Source: Impatiens glandulifera (Eukaryota > Streptophyta > Magnoliopsida > Ericales > Balsaminaceae). From it: DNA of 64,000 bases. The notes below the pieces were generated by a model. It was not told the DNA's origin and ran no database searches. It worked only from the letters and a program-made list of their open reading frames with translations. The stretch is from the NCBI RefSeq assembly GCF_907164915.1, contig NC_061867.1, forward strand, positions 48,487,852-48,551,851, read 5' to 3'. Position numbers and translations under genes: made by a program. This document shows, piece by piece, positions 21,395-33,770 of the stretch; within the stretch, counting starts at the first letter, position 1; each line of letters starts with the position of its first letter.

Positions 21395-22424
21395 CTTTTT
21401 AATAAGAAAACATCAATTCTTTTCGAAACCAAAATAAAAACTAAAAAACTCAAAATTAAAAGAAGAGATGAAGATGAACTACAAAGATGAAGAAATGATT
21501 AATTTATTTTTTATCAAGATTTGTTTTTTAACAACAAATATCACATGAAAAAATTAATAGGGTAGCTCAAATGATAAAAGAGTGTTGTCTAAAAAAACTA
21601 AAAGTTATGAGTTTGAATCACACTTAGAACTCTATAAGTTGAAGTAGAGATTATAACTAAGAGGTCATTCCAAATTTATATATTAAAAAATAAAAATCAC
21701 ATAGATTAGTTATAAGGTAGAACATTTCATTGTTATAGACTTATAGTGATTTCTTGAATATTTGCTACTTTCCCCATAATCTATTATTCATACACTTTTA
21801 GAATATTTTTTCATACACTTCTAATATGTATCTTCAATAATTTTCTTGGAATTACATTTGTACTAGCTAATTTCTACATTATCTTTTTAGCATCACTCCA
21901 CTTTAATTTATAATTTTTTAAGGAGGCTCGGACTACTCTTAATATTTGGTCTCTTAGGAACCTCTCTTATCACTTGAGTTACTATGCATGGTGGATTAGT
22001 CAATTTTTACCTATATCGTTACCTTAAGTATACTTTCATTAGATATGATTTTTGCTAAATATATAGTGTCTTTATGTTTATTCAATAAATAATTATTTTT
22101 AAAATTATTTGTCGATGATAAAATAATTTTAAATAAAAAATATCAACAATAAAAAGATGCCCCATAAATATGTCATAACTTTTACTAACAATTTTTGTGT
22201 ATTATCTTTCTATAAAGATTAATCAATATTGTGAAAATATAAATTTAAATTATCTATCACTAATTACCTCAATAAAATCTTTGTGATGCATATCAGAAAT
22301 ATATCAATTTAATAAATATATTTAATGACATTTTTTCTTGGTAAGTAAATATTATATTCAACCCCTTTATATATGTTTCAAAAACCTTTGAAATGTATCT
22401 CATCAAGAAAAATATATCACTATA
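21395..22424. other. AT-rich intergenic DNA
   Basis: About 1 kb of low-complexity, AT-rich sequence. No ORF, repeat boundary or motif could be supported. Confidence 0.6.
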
Positions 22425-22950
22425 GAGAAAAAGATTTCGATTAAGATGATTGAAAATACTGATAGTTCAATAAAGTTTATGATTCAAGAAAGTTGGGCGC
22501 TTTTAAGAAAGTAGATGAGCTTTCCACTCTTTGTGGGAGTGAGATAGCGGTAGTCATATTTAGTCCATGCGGGAAGGCTTTCTCTTATGGCAATCCATGT
22601 ACAGTGTAAATGCCATATTCAATTCATCGGTGTCGATACCCTGAAAACACTTGACCCAATATTCCATGAACTCTTTAAGGCACAAAATAATGTACATGCT
22701 TAAGAGATCGAAGCTCGAATAGTAGAGGCGGAAGATATGTTCAAACTTGAACAACAATGAGAACAAATATTGTCACTAGATATGATTAACCATGCTAAGA
22801 AAAGATGGTTGGAGCAACCAGTTGAGAAAATGAGCTTAAATGAGTTACATTTGAGGAAAGAAAAGATGAAGAGGTAAAAATGTTTTTTGAAGAACAAAAA
22901 CAAATGAAGATGTCGGCAGAATATTTGACCAAGACTATTGAGAAACCAAA
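22425..22950 (+). pseudogene. Type I (M-alpha, AGL62-like) MADS-box gene, degenerate
   Basis: In the plus frames, the MADS domain can be read as KISIKMIENTD, then after a frameshift KKVDELSTLCGSEIAVVIFS and PCGKAFSYGNP. This corresponds to the second half of a MADS box with the SPGGK-FSFG ending typical of AGL62-type M-alpha proteins. Downstream, MINHAKKRWLEQPVEKM and SLNELHLRKE match the short helical C-terminal region of that subfamily (the CWWE-P-EEL pattern). Stops and frameshifts occur throughout, and the N-terminal residues are poor. In the living family these are nuclear transcription factors of female gametophyte and endosperm. This copy cannot encode one. Confidence 0.8.
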
Positions 22951-23146
22951 TTAGTTTTCTTCATGATTTTTATATTTTATTTTGGCTTTAAATAATATAT
23001 CAAGTTATTATTAGAAATTCACACTTATTATGTATACTATATAATATTTTTTAAAAAGAACAGCTCTACGTTCAATGTTAAAACTAACTAAATAAAATTC
23101 TTATTATAAAAATATAGGGTCTAATCAATCTTGTTGTAGTTGTGAT

Positions 23147-23427
23147 GGTTAGAAATTAAAGTAATAATAATAATTAAAGTTTTTTTTTGTTATTCAAAAG
23201 CCTCTTGGATTGTCCAAGTCTCTTGATCTTATCTAGTAAATGAGAATATTCATGTCTCTTAGTTATGCTTTACTTTATTTAAGTTTTGTAATCGTGTTCT
23301 TATTCTAACAAGTTCAATAGACATAATCTCATTCCAGTTTATTTTTCATTCTCTAAATTTTCTATTCACTTTATAATATATTTCTTCACGGTTCGATCAT
23401 CGAAATCCTGATTGTTACTTCGTTACA
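23147..23427 (+). repeat. 5' LTR of element F
   Basis: Starts GGTTAGAAATTAAAG (the partner has TGTTAG) and ends CTTCGTTACA, directly followed by the primer site. Confidence 0.85.
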
Positions 23428-23499
23428 TGGTATAAGATCTTTGGTAATATTGTTGAAGAAGATATCGTTGTTATTCGATATGAAAAGTGGTGGTCGTGT

Positions 23500-24714
23500 A
23501 GCTGGACTCGAATTGGAGTTGTTAAACTAGTCAAACTACCGGATATGGAAAACTTGTATGGAATCGTACCTGATTGGGGAAGATTTGTGGGACATCATCG
23601 TAGACGATGATGATGTAGCTCTTGAGGATGTTGCTGAAAATACAGAAGCATCGAAAAAGCGGAGGAGACTCAACGCAAAGGCATAATTTGTGTTGAAGAG
23701 GTCAATCTCCCACAATCTGTTCAAACACATTATCGACTGTGGATCTGCTCGTGAGATCTGGGAAACGCTTGATCATCTTTTCAATAAGAAGAACGAGGCT
23801 CGTCTCTAGATGCTTGAAAACGAGCTGGCAGCTGTAAAACAAATCGGATTTGTCTTAGAGTTCTTTCTTAAGGTAAAGAATATATGCTCAGAATTTTTTT
23901 TATTGAACCCAAATGAGAAAATTTCAGAGGCTCGAACAAAGAGGCATATTGTTCGAGGACTTCGAACTGAATATACACCATTCATTACCTCGATTCAAGG
24001 TTAGGCTCAATAACCTTCACTCGAGGAGTTTGAAAATCTCTTGTCATCTCAAGAGTCGTTGGCCACACAAATGGCTGGAACGAGTATAAAGGAGGAGTCG
24101 AACAATGTTTTGTTCGTGAAGAAATCGAGTCAAGGAAACCACACCTCGAAGAATCAAAGAAAATTTTGAAGTATATTAATACATCACTAGATATTGGTCT
24201 ACTATATGAGAAAGATGCGAAATTTGTCTTGCAAGGATATGCAGATGCTGACTTTGCTAGAGATTGAGACGATCGAAGGTCCACATCTGGGTTTATTTTT
24301 CTTTGTGGAAACACTAGTATATCTTGGAGTAGTTGAAAACAAGGATCGATATCATCGTCTACAACAGAAGCGGAATACAAAGCATCAACTCACGCAGCAC
24401 ATGAGTGCATATAGCTTCGTAGACTTTGGGAGGATTTTCATGTCAAGTTTGATCAGCTAGTTCCTATAAATGGAGATAATTTGAGTGTTATTAAATTGAC
24501 TTCAAATCATGTGTTTCATGTGAGGACAAAACACATTGAGTTGGAGCATCACTTTATTCGTGAAAAAGTATTAGAGGGAATTATTGAGATGGTTGCGGTA
24601 ATAAGTGAAGACAATGTTGTTGATATTTTCACAAAAGCACTTCCTAAAGGTCCTTTCGAAGATCTACGGTCTAAGTTGAGACTAGTTCATCGGGGACATC
24701 ACTTTAAGGGGGAG
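23500..24714 (+). pseudogene. Element F gag-RNase H remnant joined by internal deletion
   Basis: The gag part reads through several frames: AREIWETLDHLFNKKNEARL, MLENELAAVKQIGFVLEFFL, NPNEKISEARTKRHIVRGLR and ENLLSSQESLA. It changes near 24165 directly into pol C-terminal sequence: KILKYINTSLDIGLLYEKDA, YADADFARD, RRSTSGFIFLCGN, then HVRTKHIELEHHFIREKV and VVDIFTKALPKGPFE. The zinc knuckle, protease, integrase and nearly all reverse transcriptase are absent. Several in-frame stops show it is inactive. The last 79 codons (24481-24720) are open. Confidence 0.85.
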
Positions 24715-24994
24715 TGTTAGAAATTAAAGTAATAATAATAATTAAAGTTTTTTTGTTATTCAAGAGCCTCTTGGATTGTCCAAGTCTCTTGGTCTTATCT
24801 AGTAAATGAGACTCTTCATGTCTCTTAGTTATGCTTTACTTTATTTAAGTTTTTTTAATCGTGTTCTTATTTTAACAAGTTCATTAGACAGAATATCATT
24901 CCAATTTATTTTTCATTCTCTAAATTTTCTATTCACTTTCTAATATATTTCTTCACGGTTTGATCATTGAAGTCCTGGTTGTGACTTCGTTACA
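24715..24994 (+). repeat. 3' LTR of element F
   Basis: Starts TGTTAGAAATTAAAG after AAGGGGGAG and ends GACTTCGTTACA. About 94-95% identical to the 5' LTR by eye. Confidence 0.88.
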
Positions 24995-25989
24995 ATGATT
25001 GGATGATTGGAAGTGAATATTGATTATTAGCTAGGTATAATCACTTGTATCATTAAAAGACTAAGTATAGAACCCGAAAGTTTAATGTGTCATAGGGCAT
25101 AGGGTTGGACCGACGACGATGACTTATATAATCTCATCCAAAAGGCATATTCTCATCAATGTCAGTGAAATACGCAGAAAATGGTGGTTGGTAACATAAA
25201 CAATGTTGGGCCCAACCGATAAACCACACAAAATTTTATATTCTTAGAGGTAACAAATATTGGGTGGTTGGGATGGGGTCGAAGAAGGGATTCTGAAGAG
25301 GAGGTGGAAAAGTGTTCACACACAACTAGATATAATATGGTTATAATTTCATACGAGTTATTATTATTTATAGACAATAGATAGGTTGGATCAATTTGGC
25401 AGTTGGGATCTCGTTTCGAATAACTTTCCTAATCAAACTTGTAGCTTTAAGTAGTTGTGATTGGATAATTTCTTCATGAAGTTGGATTTTCTCCCTTAAT
25501 CAATTTTCTTTAAATTAAGTTATATCTAAATTAATATTTTAAGTGTAATCAATTAAGATTAAGATTTCAAATAGACTTTTGGATTATAAAAATTCAAAAA
25601 TCAAAAATCAAAATTTGACAATAGTTTCATCAAGTAATGTCCTTTAAGAAGGGAAAAGTGAATTTTCATAGTCTAGATTTTGATGGATCGATAATGCTTG
25701 CATTTGTGCAATAAGTGCATCATCATCCATATGAGCATCACTAAATTATCCTCATGCAGCCCCAAAGTGACCTCTTGTGAATCATATTGGTCATGTGACT
25801 TCATTTCATGTTCATATTGTGCTAAATCAAATTGGATATTGTTATAAATCATATTTGATCCTTAAACAAGTTCATAATTAACTTTTTCTTGTCAATGGTG
25901 GAGTGAGAATAATGGATGTTGAATCATTTTTAAATCAAAACTTCAAATTGCAGCTAAGTTCTTAAGGGCAAATTAATACTACAATTTAG
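24995..25989. other. Intergenic DNA without recognised features
   Basis: AT-rich sequence. A 71-codon minus-strand frame (25162-25377) has no recognisable similarity, and nothing else could be supported. Confidence 0.5.
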
Positions 25990-26235
25990 TGAAGCTTCCC
26001 TCTTTTATTTTTTAATTTTTTTTAAAAAACGACATAATGTCATTGAATAAAAAAACTCGAAAAGGGTAAAAGATTACAAGAGTTCATTATTTAGGCAAAA
26101 CAAGTCTTTTCTAAAAATGAATACCAACAAGATGAAAAAAAAACAACCAGAATAAGAATAAAGTAAAGGACACAAACAATGAAACTTAGAGAACCTTAAA
26201 ATCATAAATAATGATGACTTTCTCATATACAATTC
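25990..26235 (-). mobile_element. Possible LINE (L1-type) 3' end
   Basis: The minus strand has a T/C-rich 3' UTR-like stretch, TCTTGTAATCTTTTACCC, a stop-rich tail, ATTCAATGACATTATGTCG and then an A-rich end (TTTTTTAAAAAAAATTAAAA). This resembles the 3' termini of plant L1 LINEs that end in a hairpin-like segment and A tail. No coding sequence is attached. Confidence 0.35.
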
Positions 26236-26600
26236 TGTTAGATTATGGTGACCCAAATGAGTTTTGATTAGGGCTTAGACTCACGACATAATAATATAAA
26301 ATAAAATAAAACATAACTGTTTGATATTAGGCTCACTAAGCCCAATTATGTGACTATAAATATATGATCTTAGTTAGAGTTTTATTTACAACAAATATAC
26401 ATATAATATTTATCATTATTTTTCTCTCTCTAAGTTGTAATCTTTTACTTTAACCATAGTGAGTTTTTTCTCCACTACCCGTAGTTTTTCCCGTCTTAGA
26501 TTTCCATGTAAATCTTGTGTTATTTATCATTCTTTCTTGGTTGATACTTCATCTATTCTTTATCTTGATTAGTCTCTGATTCATATCTTATTTTTCAACA
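26236..26600 (+). repeat. 5' LTR of old copia element G
   Basis: Runs from TGTTAGATTATGG to TTTTTCAACA, followed by a decayed primer site (TTGTTATTAGAGTC, from TGGTATCAGAGC). Near its end it carries the common copia LTR block ACCCGTAGTTTTTCCCG ... TTTCCATGTAAATC. No 3' LTR was found. Confidence 0.75.
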
Positions 26601-26655
26601 ATTGTTATTAGAGTCTTGATATTTTTTTATTCTAAGACTATATCTATTTTTAGAG

Positions 26656-27454
26656 ATGTCAAGTATGAAGTATGATATTCCGTTATTGGATCACACCACC
26701 AGATTTTCTTTATGGCAGATAAAGATGCGAGGTTATCTCACTCAGATTGATTTGGACAAAACTATATTAGGGTTTGATAAGATTCCCAATTCATAGACAG
26801 TAGAAGAGAAAAAAAGGAACATATTAAGATATTGTCTAATATACATCTACATCCACCAAACACTATTCTACAAGATATTCTGAAGGAGATGAGTGCTATT
26901 GGGTAATGGATGAAGCTAGAACAACTATGTATGACAAAAAGTCTTATTAGTAAGATGCATCTAGAGAAGAGATTCTATTTTCATCGTATGTCTGAAGGTA
27001 TGGCTCTACAAGTGCATTTATAAGCATTTAAAGAAATGGTTGTTGATCTGGAGGTCTTGGACGTCAAATATAACGATGAAGATCTAGCTTTAATTTTTTT
27101 GTGATCGTTTCCCCATCATATATCATGTTTCGTGATAATATGTTATTTAGTTTGATATTATCACGACTAATGATGTTTATAATGCATTATTCTCTAAGGA
27201 GAAAATGAAACATCTTTTTAATTATTATCACGGTCTGACAGAGAACTTTATTGCTCGAGAGAGAACCCAAAAAATGTTTCTATATGTTATCAAACAAATG
27301 GATCAAATTCAAGGAAACTTTAGAATACTTGCAATTACAAAAAGGAAAAAGGCCACATAAAGTCTGAGTGTTGGAAGCTATAAAATAATGTTAAGAAAAA
27401 GGATGATATTTTAACTGAAAAGCTAACAAAAAATTGCGGAAAAACTAGTATGGT
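26656..27454 (+). pseudogene. Element G gag, degenerate
   Basis: Starts MSSMKYDIPLLDHTTRFSLW, followed by QIKMRGYLTQIDLD. Later, in another frame, MTKSLISKMHLEKRFYFHRM and SEGMALQVHL lead to EDLALIFL and SFPHHI, a clear UBN2 gag. The remnant [12 protein letters not shown] near 27340-27380 is the end of a CCHC zinc knuckle. It breaks off at about 27454, where minus-strand element C begins. Many stops and shifts. Confidence 0.8.
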
Positions 27455-30085
27455 TGTTAGATATAACAGTGATCCAATCATTCCTCGATATGCTGTGATG
27501 TCAACGGCTTGACCATCATCATCTTTGTCCAGTTTTACAGAAGGACTCATTGGCGTAGCCGCTTCAGCGCATGTATCCATTCCAAATTTCTTCAACAGTT
27601 CGGCTGTATACTTCGGTTGGCTTATGAAGGTTCCGGCTTCAATCTGCTTAACCTGAAGTCCTAGAAAGAAACTCAATTCTCCCATCATACTCATTTGAAA
27701 TTTGTCAGTCATCATCTTTGAAAACTTATCACATAACTTTGGATCGGTTGATCCGAATATAATATCATCGACATAAATCTGAACAAGTAGTATTTGTTCC
27801 TTTCTTTCAAATTTGAAAAGTGTTTTGTCTACCAAACCTATTGTGAATTTGTGATCAAATAAAAATTGTGTCAATGTATCATACCAAGCTCTTAGAGCTT
27901 GTTTCAAACCGATAAGGGCTTTGTTCAGCCGGTAAACATGATTTTCGTGTTCTGGATTTTTGAAACCTGGAGGTTGATTAACATATACCTCTTCATTTAC
28001 TTTACCGTTTAGAAACGCATTCTTAACATCCATTTGAAAAACTTTGAAATTTTTATAAGCTGCATATGCTAAAAATATTCTAATGGCCTCAAGTCTAGCT
28101 ACAGGGGCAAATGATTCTTCAAAATCAACGCCTTCTTCCTGTTTATAGCCTTGAGCCACTAACCGGGCTTTGTTCCTCGTAACTAAACCGTCTTCATTGA
28201 GTTTATTTCTGAATACCCATCGTGTTCCTATAACCGGTTTGTTTTTCGGTCTAGGAACTAGGTACCAGACTTTATTTCTCTCAAACTCGTTTAATTCCTC
28301 TTGCATTGTTAGGATCCAATCGGGATCTGACAATGCTTCATCCACCTTTTTCGGCTCAATTTGTGATATGAAAGCTGAGTTTTCATAGTGATCCAAATTC
28401 TGTTGCCTAGTTCGGACGGGTAAGGATATGTTACCTATTACTAGTTCAAGAGGATGATTTTTGTTCCTTCTGAGGTTAATCTGAGACGTGTCTATCAAGC
28501 TTTCGGTTGGCTGATCAAGGTTAGACTGATCGGTAGGTTGAACAGAGTCAGACCGACCGATTTCTTCAGTAGAAACTGAAGAGTCAACTTTCTACGGTAA
28601 AGCAGCTTGATCAGGCTGAGTTTCAGCATCAACCGCTTGGTCCTTGACAAATCGTCTAAAAACCGGAACCTCGTCTTCATCATCAGAATAAATATTGAAA
28701 TTTTCCATTCTGTTGTGAAGATCGAAGGGTAATGCAGTGTTTCGTTCAACCGATTCATCGAAAACAACGTGTGCGGTTTCTTCAACTGTTAAAGTCCTAG
28801 TATTGTATATTCTGTAGGCTTTACTCACAACTGAATATCCCAACATTATTCCCTCATCGGATTTAGCATCAAAAGCGGTCAAGTTATTCTTGCCGTTATT
28901 GTGAACAAAACATTTGTTACCAAAAATTCGAAAATACCGTACGCTTGGAATTTGATCATAGTAAATTTCAAAAGGAGTTTTGGAAAAACGTTTAGTTACT
29001 AAAGATCGGTTTTGTGTGTAGCATGCGGTATTGATAGCTTCAGCCCAAAACTTTTGAGCAATGCCCGAATCAGCTATCATTGACCTTGCGCCTTCCTTGA
29101 GAGTTCGGTTTCTTCTCTCAGCCAGGCCGTTTTGTTGAGGAGTTCTGGCACTAGACAACTCGTGTCTAATACCAGAATCATCAAGAAAAGTAGTTAAATT
29201 GCTGTTTATAAATTCAGTTCTTCTATCACTTCTGATTTTGTTTACTCGAATAGATTTTTCATTTTGTATTCTCAAAATCAGTTTAATCAGGTTTGGAGTT
29301 GCTTGGCTTTTAGAAGCTAGAAAAGTTACCCAAGTAAATTTAGAATAATCATCAATAACTACCATAGTATAATGCATGCCTCCTAAACTAGTTACTTTAA
29401 CCGGACCAAACAAATCCACATGCAAAAGTTCTAAGCATCGTTCAGATTGATAGTTTCCTTTACCTTTGAAAGATGACTTTACTTGTTTGCCCATTTGACA
29501 TGCAGCACATACTTTATCTTTTGAGAACTTAACATTTGGAAAACCGTGAACTAGTTCATTGGAACATATGAAGTTAATTGTTTTGAAATTCAAATGATTT
29601 AACCGTTTATGCCAAAGCCAGTTTGGATCATTTCCGGCTAACATACACACAGGTTTTTCAAAATCAGTTTTCCAATTAACTTTGTAAATATTTCCCATTC
29701 GGTTATCGGTTAAGAGAATATCATTATCCTGATTCTTAACTAAACATGCGTTTTTATGAAATTCAACTTTGTAACCCACATCACACATTTGACTTATACT
29801 TAACAAGTTAAAACGCAGTTCTTCTACCAACAATACATTACTTATGGATAGATTACCATGGACAATCTTACCCTTGCCCACGGTTTTACCTTTCGAGTTC
29901 TCCCCGAATGTTATGATTGCTCCGGTTTCATACTTGATGTCGGTTAGTAGCTCTTCGTTTCCGGTCATATGTTTTGAGCATCCACTGTCCAGGTACCATT
30001 CCGAATTCTTTAGCCGGTTGCTCCTCCTAACCTGCAACAGAAAATTATTTACACCTTTTTGGTACCCACATTCAGTTGGGTCCAT
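27455..30085 (-). pseudogene. pol: Element C pol, truncated, one nonsense codon
   Basis: From MDPTECGYQK at 30085 it follows the element A pol closely: protease [16 protein letters not shown]-pre-integrase, integrase with IRSDRRTEF (the usual G after the catalytic D-R is R) and [11 protein letters not shown]. At 28592-28594 a Gln codon has become TAG in the linker before RT. RT continues ([21 protein letters not shown]) to SLLYLT at about 27455. It then reads into unrelated DNA, giving a chimeric tail that ends at 27335. No RNase H. Inactive. Confidence 0.88.
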
Positions 30086-30091
30086 GGTTGA

Positions 30092-31933
30092 TTAGTCCCT
30101 TTGGGATCCAGACTTGAATAAGTCGGTCACTTTCCAGGTATCTGTTTTTATAATATTTGGCTTAACTTCTTGACTGTTGCTCAAGAATGTCTTATGTTGT
30201 GATGAGTTTCTTTGAGGTCGAGTTTTATTTGGTTTATTTGGTTTCCGGTTGACTTTCCTTCTCTCAGGATGAAGCCAGTTTTCCGATTCAGTAGGGCTTA
30301 CATACTTAAGTTTTTCTTCCGGTTTTAAGTCATTTTCGGTTGTTGAACTCTTGACAAATTTTATGAATGGAAGGTTGTCTTTCGTGAGTTTCATCCCGTT
30401 AGGTTGTTTTGATTCGTTTTGTTTATTTGGTTCGTAACCGATACTAAACCTACACTTTGGGTGTCTTTTATAATTACACATTTGTTTTACAACTAGACGT
30501 GATCTCTCCCACGCAGCCGTGACGTACATTGCTCGTTCATCGGTTTCAGTTACCGGTTGAACTGTCTTCTCACTATCGGAGAATAGTTCATCCGGTTCAT
30601 ACATTTCGGTTTCATATGTTTTAACAGAGACATTATTTGATTGTTCGGTTTTAGATTCTACCGGAGTCGGTATGTACGCAGATATGTTTCTGAACTCATC
30701 AACCATTTCGTTGAGTGCGGAAATCAAATCTTCTTTGGTAAACTCGTCAGAAGAGAAATCAAATACCTCTTCGTCGTTTGCCATGAAACAAGTCACTCTC
30801 TCTTCACTGTCTTCATTATCGAAGTATGCCCACTCACTTCCACCGTCGGATGCAATGAGTGCCTTCTGAATCTCCTTTCCTTCGTCTGTATGCTGATCAT
30901 CGTTTCTCCGGTAGTCGTTTCGTTGGTTATCATTTCTCCGGTAGTTATTTCCCTGGTAGTTGTTTCCCTGGTACCGGTTGCCTTGATAGTTGTTCCCTTG
31001 ATAGTTGTTTCCTTGATAGTTTCATTCCGGTTTTCTATCGTCTCTCCTTGGTTTTCTACATTCTGACCTGAAATGTCCAAAACCGTCACAATTATAGCAT
31101 CATTTATTTGATTTGTCTACATAATTATAATTAAAATCATTGTTAGATGGTGGCTGGCTCTTCTTCATGAATCTTCCAAATTTCTGAGCTAGCATCGCCA
31201 TCACATCTTCAGTGATCTGATCAGTGCTTTTGACTGGAGCTGGAACGGTTGATACTTGGACCGCCGGTTCTGCCGATGTAACCAAAGCTCTGGTTGCGGT
31301 TGATGTGGATGCTTCATCTTCGATCCGAGATTTGATCTCGAACTCGTAGGCTTTTAGATCCTCGAACACATCATGCAACTTCATCTGCCCGAGGGTGCTT
31401 GATTCCCTCATCACCATGGTCTTGATATCCCAAGTGCTTGGCAGAGATCTTAAGGCTTTGATGATTACTTCTCGGTTGTCATATTTCTTTCCGAGTGTTT
31501 GAAGCTCGTTGACCACACTAGTGAATCGGTTGCTGAATTCCTTCATGTTTTCCCCTGGTTTCATCCTGATGTTTTCATATTTCTGTGTAGCCACCAAGAT
31601 TTTGTTCTCCTTTGTTCTTTCGTTTCCCTCATGGATCCGAATGATCGTTTCCCAGGCTTCCTTTGCACTGTCACAGTCTGATATTTTGTTCAAGGTGTTA
31701 TCATCTATAGCCTTGTAAATGTGCCTCATGCAATGGTTGTCCAGGTTACTCCGTCTTCGATCTTCATTTGACCATTGGTCTGCCTCCTTGTTGATCTTGA
31801 TCGGTCCCTCTTTCAGGACTCGGCTCATCTCATCATCTAACGTAATCAGATGTAGATACATCTGTTTCTTCCAACTGCTAAACGCTTCGTTGTTTAGCAT
31901 TGGCGGCTTGTCGCTGTGGGTCATGCTTCCCAT
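30092..31933 (-). pseudogene. gag: Element C gag, two nonsense codons and altered 3' end
   Basis: Starts [13 protein letters not shown] at 31933 and matches the element A gag through the capsid domain. A TGA (31102-31100) replaces the Arg just before the zinc knuckle, and a second TGA (31024-31022) lies in the Gly-Asn repeat. Downstream the frame is open again ([12 protein letters not shown] to the end). The final residues are out of register with element A, so the stop falls at 30092, before the pol ATG at 30085; the usual 14-nt gag/pol overlap is lost. Confidence 0.88.
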
Positions 31934-31963
31934 CTTCTTCGGTTGCTTGAGTGCTAAGAACCT

Positions 31964-31976
31964 GGCTCTGATACCA
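31964..31976 (-). other. Primer binding site of element C
   Basis: The minus strand reads TGGTATCAGAGCC, two bases from the LTR. Confidence 0.88.
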
Positions 31977-31978
31977 CT

Positions 31979-33213
31979 TGTTAGGATCGGGGACGCCCTT
32001 GGAGGACCGGGGTGTTTCCGGTTTTAGGAAGGGTGGCCGCTTACAAGACAAACAACACTTTGGTGATAGTCCGGTTAGAGACTATAACCGTTCTCAGCAC
32101 TACACAAACTGTCACAGACTCTTGAACCAGGTTCAATGGCGGAAATGTCGGTTTGAGTTTGAAGCAACGTATGCGACTTAGATGATGTTTTAGAAGGAGT
32201 CGGTTTTAGAGATGTGAGTGGACCGGTTTACGAAGTACGATTAATTTGGTTTGAGGTTAGGTTAATTGAGTAAGTAATGAAACGAAAGAAAAGACACGAG
32301 ACAGGATTTTTTATGGATGTTCGGAGCAAACCCTCCTACGTCACCCCTTCTTCTCAAGTTATGAGAAGGATCTCCACTAACTTTTATAGTTACAACAACA
32401 CTGCCGGTCGAGCCCAACTCGCTACTCACCGGTTACACCAACTCACTCTTTGATGTAATACAATAACTCAACACCACAAGACACAGAAAGCTTCCGGTTT
32501 ATGACACACCGGTTTTGGATCGTAAAAGTTTATCTCTCTAAGATCTTTGTAACTTATCGCTTTTCTTAGAAAGATGTGATTCGTATTTTTCGCTTGATGA
32601 TTCTCATTAAATGAGGACGTTTCATCTTCCTTTTATAGCTGATGAGATCCAACGGTCATTTTCTTCTCTCTCCTCTGGATTGGTTGATCATTATCACGCC
32701 GGTGCAGAAATGTTACTTGCACGTTTCACCTTCCTCAACACTTGGCAATCATGCAGACAACTCTGAGTGTAGGATGACGTAATCGATTTTCAGATTTGAA
32801 CACGTGTCGGGCATGCACCTTCGGTTGTCAACTTCGGATCAGTAAAGCATCATTGCTTTCCTCGCATGCTTCCGATCGGATCTGATCTTCTTTTATTCCT
32901 TCGAGACACGTTTATTTCGTCATGTTACGTCTTCTTGTAGGTTGAAGTTTCCGGTTTTATCTCTTGTGCAATATGATCCGGCTGGTATGTGAACTTTTGT
33001 CTTTGCTGGCCGGTCACTTGAGAGAGTGAAAACCGGTTCCTCTGATCTTTGACTTGATCACTTGGAACTGGTTTCTTTGAAGTATTTCAGCAACCGGTTT
33101 ATGAGGCTCCAGCTGGTTCATACGATTTGGCCTCCACCTGCACATGAAAGTTAACAACTGTTTAGTTTTTCTAGCCGGTTCCAAAAATTAACTTTACTTA
33201 ATTTTTCTTATCA
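31979..33213 (-). repeat. 5' LTR of element C (1235 bp)
   Basis: Plus-strand edges are TGTTAGGATCGGGG and TTTTTCTTATCA. TATA box at 32629-32639, hairpin module at 32312-32368. It is more diverged from the A and B LTRs than those are from each other, so C is older. Confidence 0.88.
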
Positions 33214-33770
33214 ACTATGATTGAGAAACAGATAGGGAAACCAATAAAACGTTTGCATACTGGTAATAGTTTGGAGTTTGTTCTAATAAATTTAATTTCT
33301 TATGTAGATCTGAAGGAATCGTAAGGCACCACACAATGCCTAAAAATCAACAACATATTGATGTGGTAGAGAGGATGAATAAAACTTGGATGGAGAAGGT
33401 GCATTGTATGCTCCTTAATGTTGATTTTTGAAAGTCTTTTTGGGTTGAAGCTACAACTTTAACATGTTTCTCATCAACGTTCTTCGTCAACTTCAATTAA
33501 TAAATAGACTCCGCAAGAAGTATATGGTTGGTATTCCTTCTAGTTATTCTAATTTGATAATTTTTGGTTGTTCGACGTATGCTCATGTTGATGAAAGAAA
33601 ATTGAAGACTTGATTCGATCTATGAAGTGTATTTTCATTGGCTACAAATCCAGTGTAAAGGGGTATACGTTATAGTGTCCTCAAACTAGAAAGGTTATAA
33701 TTAGTAAGAATATTATTTTTGATGAGATACCTATGTTACTTACTATTATATCTTCTTGTGATTAGATTGA
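33214..33770 (+). pseudogene. Element G integrase/pol fragment, degenerate
   Basis: The plus-strand translation gives IEKQIGKPIKRLHTGNSLEF, then GIVRHHTMPKNQQHIDVVER and MNKTWMEKVHCMLLN. This is the C-terminal half of a copia integrase core, including the Glu of the catalytic triad (VVERMN). Further downstream, fragments such as FWVEATTLTC and KCIFIGYKS fit the integrase-RT linker. Frame changes and stops are frequent. It is the continuation of the gag remnant at 26656-27454 on the other side of element C. Confidence 0.75.

Larger units (their letters stand above)
23147..24994 (+). mobile_element. Element F: short, internally deleted Ty1/copia with both LTRs
   Basis: Two direct repeats of about 280 bp (23147-23427 and 24715-24994) flank a primer site (TGGTATAAGATC at 23428, decayed) and a coding remnant that jumps from gag to RNase H. 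A purine tract, AAGGGGGAG, precedes the 3' LTR. Flanking GTGAT / ATGAT may be a 5-bp target duplication with one change. Total length is about 1.85 kb, so it is a deletion derivative. Confidence 0.88.
27455..33213 (-). mobile_element. Element C: truncated copia of the element A family, inside element G
   Basis: Minus-strand 5' LTR, primer site, gag and pol up to the end of reverse transcriptase. RNase H, all accessory ORFs and the 3' LTR are missing at the left break (about 27455). Both flanks belong to plus-strand element G: gag on the left, integrase on the right. C therefore inserted into G and lost its 3' half, together with about 600 bp of G, in a later deletion. Confidence 0.85.

Noticed and set aside
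25162..25377. 71-codon minus-strand frame
   Set aside because: No similarity, no flanking signals, chance length in this composition.
27335..27454. C-terminal extension of the element C pol frame
   Set aside because: It is translated antisense through the element G gag remnant beyond the deletion breakpoint.
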